64,000 nucleotides of DNA from Hofstenia miamia (taxonomy: Eukaryota; Xenacoelomorpha; Acoela). A program made the position numbers and the translations under genes. Of the stretch, positions 31,998 to 41,708 are shown piece by piece. Each line of letters opens with the position of its first letter. The stretch's first letter is position 1. Below the pieces are notes generated by a model that worked only from the letters and a program-made list of their open reading frames with translations, was not told the origin of the DNA and ran no database searches. The stretch covers positions 2,103,130 to 2,167,129 of the forward strand of contig SCFE01000030.1 of the NCBI GenBank assembly GCA_004352715.1, in the 5' to 3' direction.

Positions 31998-32616
31998 AAA
32001 TATTTAGGAAACATTGTACTCTTCTACCCGATTTTAACTCAATTGGAAATTTCATATCTCAGCCCAAACCGACCCCACGCTGCAAATATTACAATTATGC
32101 ATAAGTTTACGGATCGAATGCTTAGTATAGTTATACTAAAAATAGAAACTTGCGTGAAAAGATTTTCGCACTGTGATTAATTTTTCAGTCTCTGTGCCGG
32201 CCCAGTTTTGTGAGATTTGCTCGCGTACATCTTTTTCTCGTCCCGTAATCAAATTTAATGGATTAAAATTTAATCATGGTGCATCAAATTGAGCACTGAA
32301 TTGAAATAATACAGACATATGTTAGCTTGAGACTAATATAGTAAAATTGCAAATATAATACAAAATAATAGCAAATATTAGTTCAAATTGGTCTGCTACC
32401 GTGTTTTGTTTTTTGGTTCCGTACTCATATGACTGAAAAGATTTGGTTTAGCATTTGGTATCCTTGAGCCTTTTTGTCGATATTGTAAGAAATTATTTAT
32501 GATTCTGTTGTTTTGTGTTGTGTTGTGTTGTGCCTGTTATGTGACACAACAACAGACTTTTGCTGTTGTGTTCTGTTGGTTGGTTGTGTGAAAAAACTCA
32601 CAAAACGGCAAGCCTG
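31707..32616. mobile_element. 910-bp hAT-type non-autonomous element
   Basis: Termini CAAGCTTGCCGTT and CAGGCTTGCCGTT (complement of right), 12 of 13 matching. The flanking 8 bp are GTAAATAT (31,699-31,706) and GTAAAAAT (32,617-32,624), 7 of 8 matching, as expected for hAT. Subterminal TGTTGTGT/ACACAACA repeats occur at both ends. There is no transposase frame; a (TA)n run lies inside at 31,962-31,994. Confidence 0.85.
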
Positions 32617-33238
32617 GTAAAAATACAACAGAACAAAGTTAGTGTACAGATAGTTATTTTAAAATGATATCTGACTGCAAACTCTACATGTTATGAATAA
32701 GAAGCTTCTGAATCGAAACAAGAATAAAATGAAAGGGAGCGAGTGCTTAGCCCTATTTAACCCAGTCATTTTCTACAATTTGAAGAGGCTTCAATAAAAA
32801 CATTTAAATGCTCAACTCAGTAAATAATAAATATATCTCAAATATGAAAGAACCACTGGATGAGAATGGTGTCTCTTTTCATTTTCATCATAAATTTGCA
32901 CGACACCTTCTGAATTTGCGTACCACGCGCGGGAGTTGGGAATTTACTGGCAAAATACTAAGTTGTTGTTGTTGCTGCCATGGGCTTTGACCACTTTATT
33001 ATCTGAACACTAGGTATGAAAAGAATTTGAATATTTTTTACAAAACCGCATTTTCGGTAAATATTGTTAATACTTTGTATACATCCAGCACATGCATACA
33101 TTATTTCACAAATTTTCAAAAGGGAAGTGCATGTGCTCACAGATATGTCCAAAACAGGGTGGGAAAGAGGTCAAACAACTCAGCCAGTGTAGCAATGACA
33201 CGTGACCCAACTCATCCCATCTAACGCTGACCCGCGAC

Positions 33239-33609
33239 TAGTGTTCTGCGGCCAAGACAATTTTCTTCGCATTAGCCGGCCATGAAAAATAAACGTTTAC
33301 CTTAGCCGGCAGTTGCCAGTATGTCTTTGGACGTAGCAGGTCGTTGGCAACAATGCTTTAGCTATAACCGGCCTTTCACCGTGATTTTTTGCCGTACTCA
33401 GCGCTTTTTACTCCTACTAAGTGAAATACTGCAATTTTCAATGGAACGATTAAAACATGCTCATAGTTCGAACAACTAAAGAAAATGGTAAAAACAAAAA
33501 TACAAACAAAAATAAATTGCACATATAATGTTCAGAAATATATCTTAGCCGGGATTTTGGCAGTCAAACAAAATCTTTGGCCACAGTAGGCCAGTGGCCA
33601 CAGAACACG
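33239..33609. mobile_element. 371-bp hAT-type MITE with TTAGCCGGC repeats
   Basis: Termini TAGTGTTCTGCGGCCA and CGTGTTCTGTGGCCA (complement of right). It is flanked on both sides by an identical 8-bp target duplication, CCCGCGAC (33,231-33,238 and 33,610-33,617). The interior has several scattered copies of a TTAGCCGGC-like motif. It is inserted in a GACCC-rich sequence that looks like another transposon end. Confidence 0.88.
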
Positions 33610-33875
33610 CCCGCGACCCGACCAGATCATAAATAGGAACAAGGGGCACCTAATTTGCTAAAAAAATTAAAAATAAAACCATAACATAATGACCAGATTT
33701 ATTCCATCAAATGTAAAATTCAAATTTTAAAACACTGGATTTTTATGTCTCACACAACAAGGTTAAATTTCCTACACAACACATCATGTTGCACAACGAC
33801 AAACCTGATTAAAACTGCCAAATTCCTTGTTTAGACGATATATTAGCTCAACAAAATAAATTTAATAGTTATGAT

Positions 33876-34514
33876 CAGAAGTGGAATCGGGTTGAGATTT
33901 TGAATGCCGACACGCACCCAAAATGAAAATTTTAACCAGATTTCAACCCTAATTTAAAAAAATTAAAAAATTAAAATTCATTAAATGTGTATTCAAAATT
34001 TAAATTTTTTGACGATTTGAAAAAGAGTTTAGTACTCTAAGGGTTCTATGGTGTCTGCTGCCAGTGAGGAGTGTCTTTCAGTCACAGTAAGTCCACAAAA
34101 AAATAGACAAGGTGCCTCTTTAAAAACAAATCGAAATAGAAATTATTGCATTCAGAAGACAATTCATTAATGACAAACTGAATCCAAAACCCTAATTTTT
34201 ACTCTTTGTTCAAGTCATTCATGCTGATGACTAGTTTAAAGATTTAGCAATTATCTTCTTACCATTATAAACGCCCTGATATGAGCTAGTTTTTTTAATC
34301 CAACTTAATTGTTGTGTAAACAATCTAACACAAAGTTGAAATGTCCTCGAGATGATACACATTACAATGATCACAACAAATTACAATATTAGTATTATTA
34401 TATCTTATTAAACCTAAGAAAAAATTGTTTTCCACCCAAATTCTACCCGCTTTGCTTTCAACACTGAACTTGAACCCGACCTGATCTAATCTAACCCGAA
34501 CCCGATTCCACATC
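33876..34514. mobile_element. 639-bp hAT-type element with CGGGTT ends
   Basis: Termini CAGAAGTGGAATCGGGTT and CTAGATGTGGAATCGGGTT (complement of right) differ by one indel and one base. The sequence TAGTTATGAT occurs immediately on both sides (33,866-33,875 and 34,515-34,524), giving at least an 8-bp target duplication. No open frame. Confidence 0.87.
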
Positions 34515-34990
34515 TAGTTATGATAAAAGCTAATTATAAATTAGAAATCACCACATGGGAAAGCGCTACATTGAGTGGTTGAAACTACGCAAGTCATATG
34601 TATGCTTAAAAAAGCTCTGAAAACAAATGAAGTAATGCAAAAGTTATACATAGTGTGAATAATAAACGTAGTATGATGTTATCATGAATGCAGTAGTGCT
34701 TAAAATTAATAAAAGAATAGTCATTTTAAGGTTAAGAACTCTTAACGTTCCTTTGATCAAGCATGTTAGTTTAAGCAAGCGGACGATGTACTAAAACAAC
34801 AATAACGACATCATATTAGCAGGTCTAAATTTCAATTTTAAAATGATTTTGCACATCTTGTTATTTAACGGCGCACACCATTTGTTTACTCGAACTAATT
34901 GGTATATTAAATTATATTTGCTACTCGCCAATAGAAAGTGAGTCTTGGAAAACTGTCAATCTAAGCTTGGCTCGGCTGAGAGATTTCATC

Positions 34991-35061
34991 GCTAATGTGG
35001 TTCACTGGTAGAATATTTGTTTCGGGTACAAATGATAAAAGGTTCGATTCCTTTCATTGCA
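34991..35061 (+). tRNA. tRNA-like sequence (possible tRNA-Pro CGG pseudogene or SINE head)
   Basis: Folds as a cloverleaf: D arm in TGGTTCACTGGTAGAA, anticodon stem TTTGT/ACAAA with loop TTCGGGT (anticodon CGG, proline), and a perfect T arm AAAGG-TTCGATT-CCTTT matching the B box. The acceptor stem pairs GC-AATG with CATTGC only if one T is bulged. It lies directly upstream of a LINE fragment, so it may be a SINE or pseudogene instead of a working tRNA. Confidence 0.45.
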
Positions 35062-37532
35062 CAAACGAATCTCTCGCGCAGTCCAGGCTTTTTATAAGCT
35101 ATTTTGATAACAGTAATATGAAGATAAATAATAGTATTAAGATGAGTAAGATTCAACAATGCATTCCTAGTTATGTCAGTAACACAAAAGGTGCACCACA
35201 TGGTACTGTATTCAGACCCATTTTATTCGACATATTTGTAAACGAACTGTGTATATATGTAAATAAATGTAAAGTAATTCAATATGCAGATGATACATGC
35301 AACATAGTAGTTCAATAGTTGCGACAGAAAGACTAGAAGCTTGTCTTAATAATATCAAGGAGTATTTCCAGCTACATAGACTAACAATAAAAAAAATAAG
35401 CCGCAGTTCATCATTTTTACCACTCTTGAAAGTTCTGAGTTAGCCAAAAATGTAAAATTGAATATAAATAAAGGGTGTCCAGTAATAAGTCTATCCAAAA
35501 CTATATAAAACTTGGGAGTAAACATTGATAGTAACTTCACATTTCAATCTTTTGTAAAGAATAAAATTTCAAACATGGCGGTTGGAATTCAAAAATTTGG
35601 CACATGTTATGCAGCTGTTACTAGAAGCGAAGCCTTGATAGATGCACTAGTAGTAGTAAAGAGGCCATATTATCCTATTAGAACACTGTATAACACTAAT
35701 AGAATGTATCTTTAAGTCTACACGCACTGTATAAACGAACAAATTTTGTACACGTAGACGTATTACTGTAATTGTTCCAGAAAAACGTATTCAAAGCCCA
35801 TTTTGTTATATTTGGACGTCCACATAGATCAATGTCAATGTGCAAATGAATGAAGTTTGCTATGTAGAAAATACGGTTAAATTTAGAGAAAAATGTCACA
35901 ATTTTAGCATTTTGCTGGGATCTAAAGAGCAAGCTATAACCTGAACGTAGACCAGGTTGACGTGGCAACTATAAATATGCGCGCCAACTTCGGAACATGT
36001 ATAAAGCAGCAAGAAAGCATAAATAGAATGTTTAACTGGTCATTGACATCAATGTATAATATTCAGAACTTCGATACAGTTACANNNNNNNNNNNNNNNN
36101 NNNNNNNNNNNNNNNNNNNNNNNNNNNNNNNNNNNNNNNNNNNNNNNNNNNNNNNNNNNNNNNNNNNNNNNNNNNNNNNNNNNNNNNNNNNNNNNNNNNN
36201 NNNNNNNNNNNNNNNNNNNNNNNNNNNNNNNNNNNNNNNNNNNNNNNNNNNNNNNNNNNNNNNNNNNNNNNNNNNNNNNNNNNNNNNNNNNNNNNNNNNN
36301 NNNNNNNNNNNNNNNNNNNNNNNNNNNNNNNNNNNNNNNNNNNNNNNNNNNNNNNNNNNNNNNNNNNNNNNNNNNNNNNNNNNNNNNNNNNNNNNNNNNN
36401 NNNNNNNNNNNNNNNNNNNNNNNNNNNNNNNNNNNNNNNNNNNNNNNNNNNNNNNNNNNNNNNNNNNNNNNNNNNNNNNNNNNNNNNNNNNNNNNNNNNN
36501 NNNNNNNNNNNNNNNNNNNNNNNNNNNNNNNNNNNNNNNNNNNNNNNNNNNNNNNNNNNNNNNNNNNNNNNNNNNNNNNNNNNNNNNNNNNNNNNNNNNN
36601 NNNNNNNNNNNNNNNNNNNNNNNNNNNNNNNNNNNNNNNNNNNNNNNNNNNNNNNNNNNNNNNNNNNNNNNNNNNNNNNNNNNNNNNNNNNNNNNNNNNN
36701 NNNNNNNNNNNNNNNNNNNNNNNNNNNNNNNNNNNNNNNNNNNNNNNNNNNNNNNNNNNNNNNNNNNNNNNNNNNNNNNNNNNNNNNNNNNNNNNNNNNN
36801 NNNNNNNNNNNNNNNNNNNNNNNNNNNNNNNNNNNNNNNNNNNNNNNNNNNNNNNNNNNNNNNNNNNNNNNNNNNNNNNNNNNNNNNNNNNNNNNNNNNN
36901 NNNNNNNNNNNNNNNNNNNNNNNNNNNNNNNNNNNNNNNNNNNNNNNNNNNNNNNNNNNNNNNNNNNNNNNNNNNNNNNNNNNNNNNNNNNNNNNNNNNN
37001 NNNNNNNNNNNNNNNNNNNNNNNNNNNNNNNNNNNNNNNNNNNNNNNNNNNNNNNNNNNNNNNNNNNNNNNNNNNNNNNNNNNNCATCTCAATTTCTCCA
37101 TATTTTATAAAAACTAAAATTGTATAAAAGCATGACGAAGCATCAATATATTGTAATAAATATACAATATTATCTCCGTTCTACCAAATTCATCTACAAA
37201 TGCAATCCATTTTATTTCAATTCAAATCTCGTCAAACATCTCACCTTTTCCTAAAAGACAATGTTAAATTAAATGAGCGATCACAAACATTTCTGTTTTT
37301 AGATGAAAATTCTAATAGTTTTCATCATGTATCAATAAAATCCTGGAATAATTTAGACTATGAAACGCGAGTAGAAAATAATTACAAAAATTTAGAAAAA
37401 ACTACAGAAATCATTGCTAGTAAAACAACGTACACTAGGAGAGAGCAACACACTTCATGCATTCCAGACATACGCACACTATTGAACGCCTACACAAACA
37501 TTCATACTAACATTGATTTTTATTATTATTAT
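35062..37532 (+). mobile_element. Decayed CR1/Jockey-like LINE, interrupted by an assembly gap
   Basis: Reverse transcriptase remnants in the plus direction: GAPHGTVFRPILFDIFVNEL (RT block 4) near 35,190-35,250 and IQYADDT (catalytic YADD) near 35,279-35,300. Another frame carries LGVNIDSNFTFQSFVKNKIS near 35,510. The frame is broken by stops. After the 1,000-N gap, 37,200-37,541 encodes the element's C-terminal end (SIKSWNNLDYETRV) and runs into an (ATT)n tail at 37,517-37,532. Confidence 0.8.
36085..37084. other. Assembly gap, 1,000 N
   Basis: Exactly 1,000 N, the usual placeholder for a gap of unknown size. Confidence 0.99.
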
Positions 37533-39265
37533 CAGGCTTAGTATTGTATGCATTTATTTTTTGCCGTTTATGCAACTACGTATGCAACTACATTTGGCCT
37601 AAATATGCAACTACCTATGCAACTAAATTTGGCCTAAATATGCAACTACATATGCAAAATAAAAACATGGTTTTCCATCAGAAAAGCTCAATTACAAGCA
37701 CGAAACAGTGCATAAAAGAGGGTTTCTGCCAAAAATCTCCACCTGTTATCCGTCAGAATAGTCTTGTATTTTGAGAAAGAGCGTTCTACATCCACAGAAG
37801 CGCTTGGGCAGTGATTTTTGATGAGTTCTTTCTCCTCTTGCAGGTCATTTTGGAGTACATAGTCCAATTTTTTTTGGCATAGTTTTCGAAATTTTCGGTC
37901 GCCAGGTAAATAGCCGCCATTGCTTCATCCGGGGAAATTTCACGCTTTTATAGATTTTTCAATAGCGGAACAATGGGATGATAGCGACGTATATTTTCAA
38001 GCGCTAATTTGAGGTCAGATTTAGCAAAAATAGTTTTCCCTTTATCAATAAATTGACTGGTCCTGCTATCCAGCTCATTGATATTTTTCTTTCAATGTTT
38101 CGAAGTTTTCATGAAAATATTCCACCGATTCTTACCAAGTGCCCCAGCGAGTAATAGAAGCTTCTTTGGGCATCGGAACCCTTTCTCAGCTAATTTCTGC
38201 CGCCGCAGTGGGCCTTCTTGAAAATATTCTTCACCGCAACAAGCAGATCATCCACAATGGGGTTTTTTTTAATCTAATTTCCTCGGCAACTCGATGAGAC
38301 AAGTAATATGCAAGAGTTTTGGCATGAGAACCTGTGACAGAGATGCCCAATGATTAAATACAAGCTTTGACAAAAAAATCCAATTTCTAAAATCTCATCC
38401 TAAATCCACTTTTACTCAGACAATTTTGAGCATCCCTAATCTGAAGACCTTCCACTGCCTTCTTCATATAGGAGGTGCCATCAGTTTTTATTGCAAGGAA
38501 GTATTACAAGCACAAAATAGCAAATGATAAAGATTTTCTTCAGTATGATCGGTCAATTATCAATTATTGATAATGAACAAAAAACAAGAAAATGTTTTTA
38601 ATAATAAAGTCAATTTTACTTAAAACAACTTCAGAGAAAAATGCGTTCATGAAATGTTTCTGGATTCAGACTTTTCTGAGGCGTAGTAATTATATTTCCT
38701 TCGTCAGACGAATGTCTTTCTCTGGGCACCACAGTAGCCGGAATTCTGAGGAGTCCTTGTGCTTTTTCGCTAATTTTTACGTAATATAAGGAAATCTTAT
38801 TAAGAAACATTTTGCTTGTTTTTGGCACTTTTATTGACTATCCACTCATTGATAATTGATTCGGTTAGTAAAAAATGTTCGGTTGGTGTCAATTATCAAT
38901 CAATTAATCACACATCCTTAAAATTCAAACCCTACTTACATTTACCGTTTAGCGGAATTCTTGCCTATTAAATTTGAAGTGAAAATTATTTAAATAGGGC
39001 CATTGACGATTTATTTATCTTTTAACTAAACAATATTAATAGTAATAGGTTCATTCTGCTCCAAAAAGAGGTGGCTAAGCCAGTGGTTTGTTTACCAAAT
39101 TAGTAAGAAATTCTGAGTAATTAATCACTTTTATTTGCGCATTTCTCAGGTATATGCAACAATAAGTTGCTTTTTGTTAAAAATATGCACCTAAAATATG
39201 GCACAAAATTCGAAATATATCATTTAAATATGCATCTATGCATTTATGCATATATACTAAGCCTG
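37533..39265 (-). mobile_element. hAT DNA transposon, internally deleted, with transposase pseudogene
   Basis: Termini CAGGCTTAGTATTGTATGCAT and CAGGCTTAGTATATATGCAT (complement of right) match closely. On the minus strand the interior carries hAT transposase segments in several frames. These are TDGTSYMKKAVEGLQ (38,480), HRVAEEIRLKK with IVDDLLVAVKNIFKKAH (38,250), and TRWGTW (38,140). The last is SASVDVERSFSKYKTILTDN, the C-terminal dimerisation signature, near 37,750. Stops and frameshifts inactivate it, and the N-terminal BED-finger region is missing. The flanks ATTATTAT and GTAATGAC do not match, possibly because it landed at the microsatellite tail of the LINE. TATGCAACTAC and TTTGGCCTAAA motifs repeat near the left end. 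Confidence 0.85.
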
Positions 39266-39707
39266 GTAATGACACCATTCACTCCACTTGCACTTGCAAA
39301 GTAGAAAATAATTGAGAGGCCATTACATAAATCCCGAATAAATTTTTCAAATATTTGCTTTCTATTAAGTCCGTAGCCTTTTGCACATAGTCAATTTATA
39401 AAAAATTATTATACTTTCCTAGGCAATTTTTTAAAATGTTAAACTCTTTTTTTAAGTAGTATAATTTCATATTTGGAGACGCACTGTAGTAGTACTGGTA
39501 GTTTATCCATAAGATGTATGATATCTTACATCGTTTACGAAATGCGCGTGTCGTTTGTAAATTGTATGACTGTATTCAAATAAAGTAATACTTCTAAATT
39601 GTAAATATGATTTGAATAATGAATATCTTATGCTTAGGAGACCACTGACTCACTATTCAAATGACCGCATCTAAATTCGCTTTAACCCAAGTTACTAATT
39701 TTAATTT

Positions 39708-39959
39708 TTAAGTACTAACTTTTGTTTGTGTGGATTTATTATTTCGTTTCAATATAGTGCCACTTTTTTCAAATCTTTGAAAGTGGTCGGTACATAGTAG
39801 ATGTTGAGACAACTTTTTTATGGGTTCCTTGAAAATTTGAGCCGTTGATTTCAATGGGTTTTGTAAAGCAATTTTGACAAAATTTTTCCGTTCATTTCCA
39901 GTTAATTTGAGGGGTCGCCCACTTCCATTCTTTTCTTTTAGCGTATTCCTTTCAGTCAA
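39708..39959 (-). pseudogene. Tc1-like transposase N-terminal fragment
   Basis: Encodes SGRPLKLTGNERKNFVKIAL and NPLKSTAQIFKE, the second helix-turn-helix of the Tc1 DNA-binding region with its GRP hook. There is no initiator ATG (the frame opens at TTG), upstream frames are broken, and no DDE domain follows. Confidence 0.65.
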
Positions 39960-40620
39960 CTTTTTGAAGTTTTTGGGCTCAAGCCCGATACATTGAATAA
40001 AGTTTTAATGACGTACCTGTTCCCATCTGGTGTGTTTACGGGTACTATTTTTGATTGTGTGTGATCGCCTAAATGTGTTCGTCCAGATCATGGCACTTTA
40101 ATGAGAAAAGATTTGTGTGCTGTCGTTGAGGGTTTTTGTATTTGAAAATTTGTTGTCTTTTTTTGACCGGAGCTATATCTTAGATATAGTTATATTTTCT
40201 GCAGACACGAAATGTATTACTCAATCATTTAGTATCTAATCTTCAATAGCGTATTTTTAGTTACTGTTTCCAAACAACCTGTCATGCATAACAATCTCTT
40301 AAAAATGATATATACAAAATTTGCACATATTACAAAATTAACATATATACAACAGATTTACAAATACAATAACTAACGCTACAAATAATTAATTAAAATA
40401 TTTACATTCTATATACATATACAATTTAAAAAAAATAAAAATCATGATATCATAACATTTCGCCAAGTATTTAACCGTTTTGAGGATCCTAGTAGACTCT
40501 GTTGAGAAAGTAGATTATGTTTTAGTAATTTCTTAAATGTTCTAAGTATAGCAGCATTCCTGGTGTTAATGTCTATAGTCTATTGGAGAGCTTACCTGTA
40601 GTTAAGGTGTAAGATTGTTA
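39960..40620. other. AT-rich spacer with LINE-tail-like sequence
   Basis: At 40,300-40,440 the minus strand reads as TGTAAATAT/TTGTATATG-rich sequence like the 3' end of the LINE remnants elsewhere in this window. There is no frame of note. Confidence 0.35.
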
Positions 40621-41418
40621 TCAGTAATTATTTCTAATTTGTATACAAGTGTTGCTACGCTTAATGTAACTCATGTATTGATCAATGAATGATGAACTTT
40701 TTCTTAAAGCATGGATAATATCCAGTAGGGATTGTAAGCATTTAGTTGTTTGGCGAATGCTTTGGTTGGTCTTTCCTTTCATTCGAACAGCGGGGCCGGA
40801 AATGTTTCGCTTTTTTTGTTCACTAGGAACAAATTCGTTGTCTGATTCGCTTACCTCATAATTCGAATCCGAAGCATTATCTGACTCACTACCAACAATT
40901 TCCACAAAATCTTCATGGAGCGCCTTCGGCTGTACCTTTGAATACGCCTTCGCCGCTTGACTAAATCTCGGATGAACTTTGTTGTCAGTTTTTGGAGTAC
41001 AGTATCCGCCAGCTTTGTTAACTTGACTGAAGTAATATTTTCTGTCCTCTGCACATTTAAATACTTTATTGTTCGAGCTACAATCAAAAACATCGTCGCA
41101 CTCCATGAGTGTATCCATTGTAATTTTCTTTCTAGCATTGCTCAGTTTGTTTAAAGATTTTAACTTTCTGTTCATTTTATTATGGATTACTTGAGCCGTA
41201 GACGTTGGCATATCATGTTGCTTCCATAGGCCGTGGAGTTCTTTTGCCAGATCCATTAAAAGACTGGTGTTCTTAGCGCCTTTGTTGTTATGTTGCATCT
41301 CCGCAAACCTCTTCCACACATTCCCAACCGTGGGTAAACGCTTCATTGAACGGAGATCTCCTTGGCTCACTGCAGATCTGCTTCGTTTGGTTAAATGGTT
41401 TCGATTTTTTGTAGCCAT
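40621..41418 (-). CDS. Uncharacterised protein, 265 codons, transposon-associated-type family
   Basis: An intact frame with ATG at 41,418 (the open frame continues 32 codons upstream without another ATG). The N-terminal third is basic (KRSRSAVSQGDLRSMKRLPT) and contains an LPT...KELHGLWKQHDMPTSTA segment. It resembles, from memory, a large family of uncharacterised invertebrate proteins with a LPT...IWxxASIP core. A middle region has CDDVFDCSSN and FKCAEDRKYY, possibly a Cys pair for metal binding. The C-terminal part is acidic (SESDNASDSNYEVSESDNEF). Function unknown. Position between transposon remnants makes a mobile-element or virus-derived origin possible, but no partner ORF is present. 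Confidence 0.6.
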   Translation of the reverse strand: MATKNRNHLTKRSRSAVSQGDLRSMKRLPTVGNVWKRFAEMQHNNKGAKNTSLLMDLAKELHGLWKQHDMPTSTAQVIHNKMNRKLKSLNKLSNARKKITMDTLMECDDVFDCSSNNKVFKCAEDRKYYFSQVNKAGGYCTPKTDNKVHPRFSQAAKAYSKVQPKALHEDFVEIVGSESDNASDSNYEVSESDNEFVPSEQKKRNISGPAVRMKGKTNQSIRQTTKCLQSLLDIIHALRKSSSFIDQYMSYIKRSNTCIQIRNNY

Positions 41419-41708
41419 TCTAAATATTACAAAATTAGCTAATTTGCATATACGTTTGCTGTAACGTATTCTCCAGCATAATTTTTGAAATATCAAATAA
41501 TTATCATAAGGCAACAGTTAATATATACCTAAAAAACATTATTTTTATAACGCATAACGTACCTGATTACAGAAAACGACTAACTTTTAACAGAAATTTC
41601 AGAAATATAGCGCACCATAATATACTCGGCGGTTTTGGGGAGGGAAATTTTGCAACTCCAAAAACTTTTAAAATAAATTATAATTTCCGTAGGTTATGTT
41701 TAATTATC

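Noticed and set aside
35962-37110. Long ORFs spanning the N gaps (also at 46,432-47,587, 50,376-51,677 and 53,976-54,557)
   Set aside because: They are runs of unknown bases read as open sequence; no coding information.
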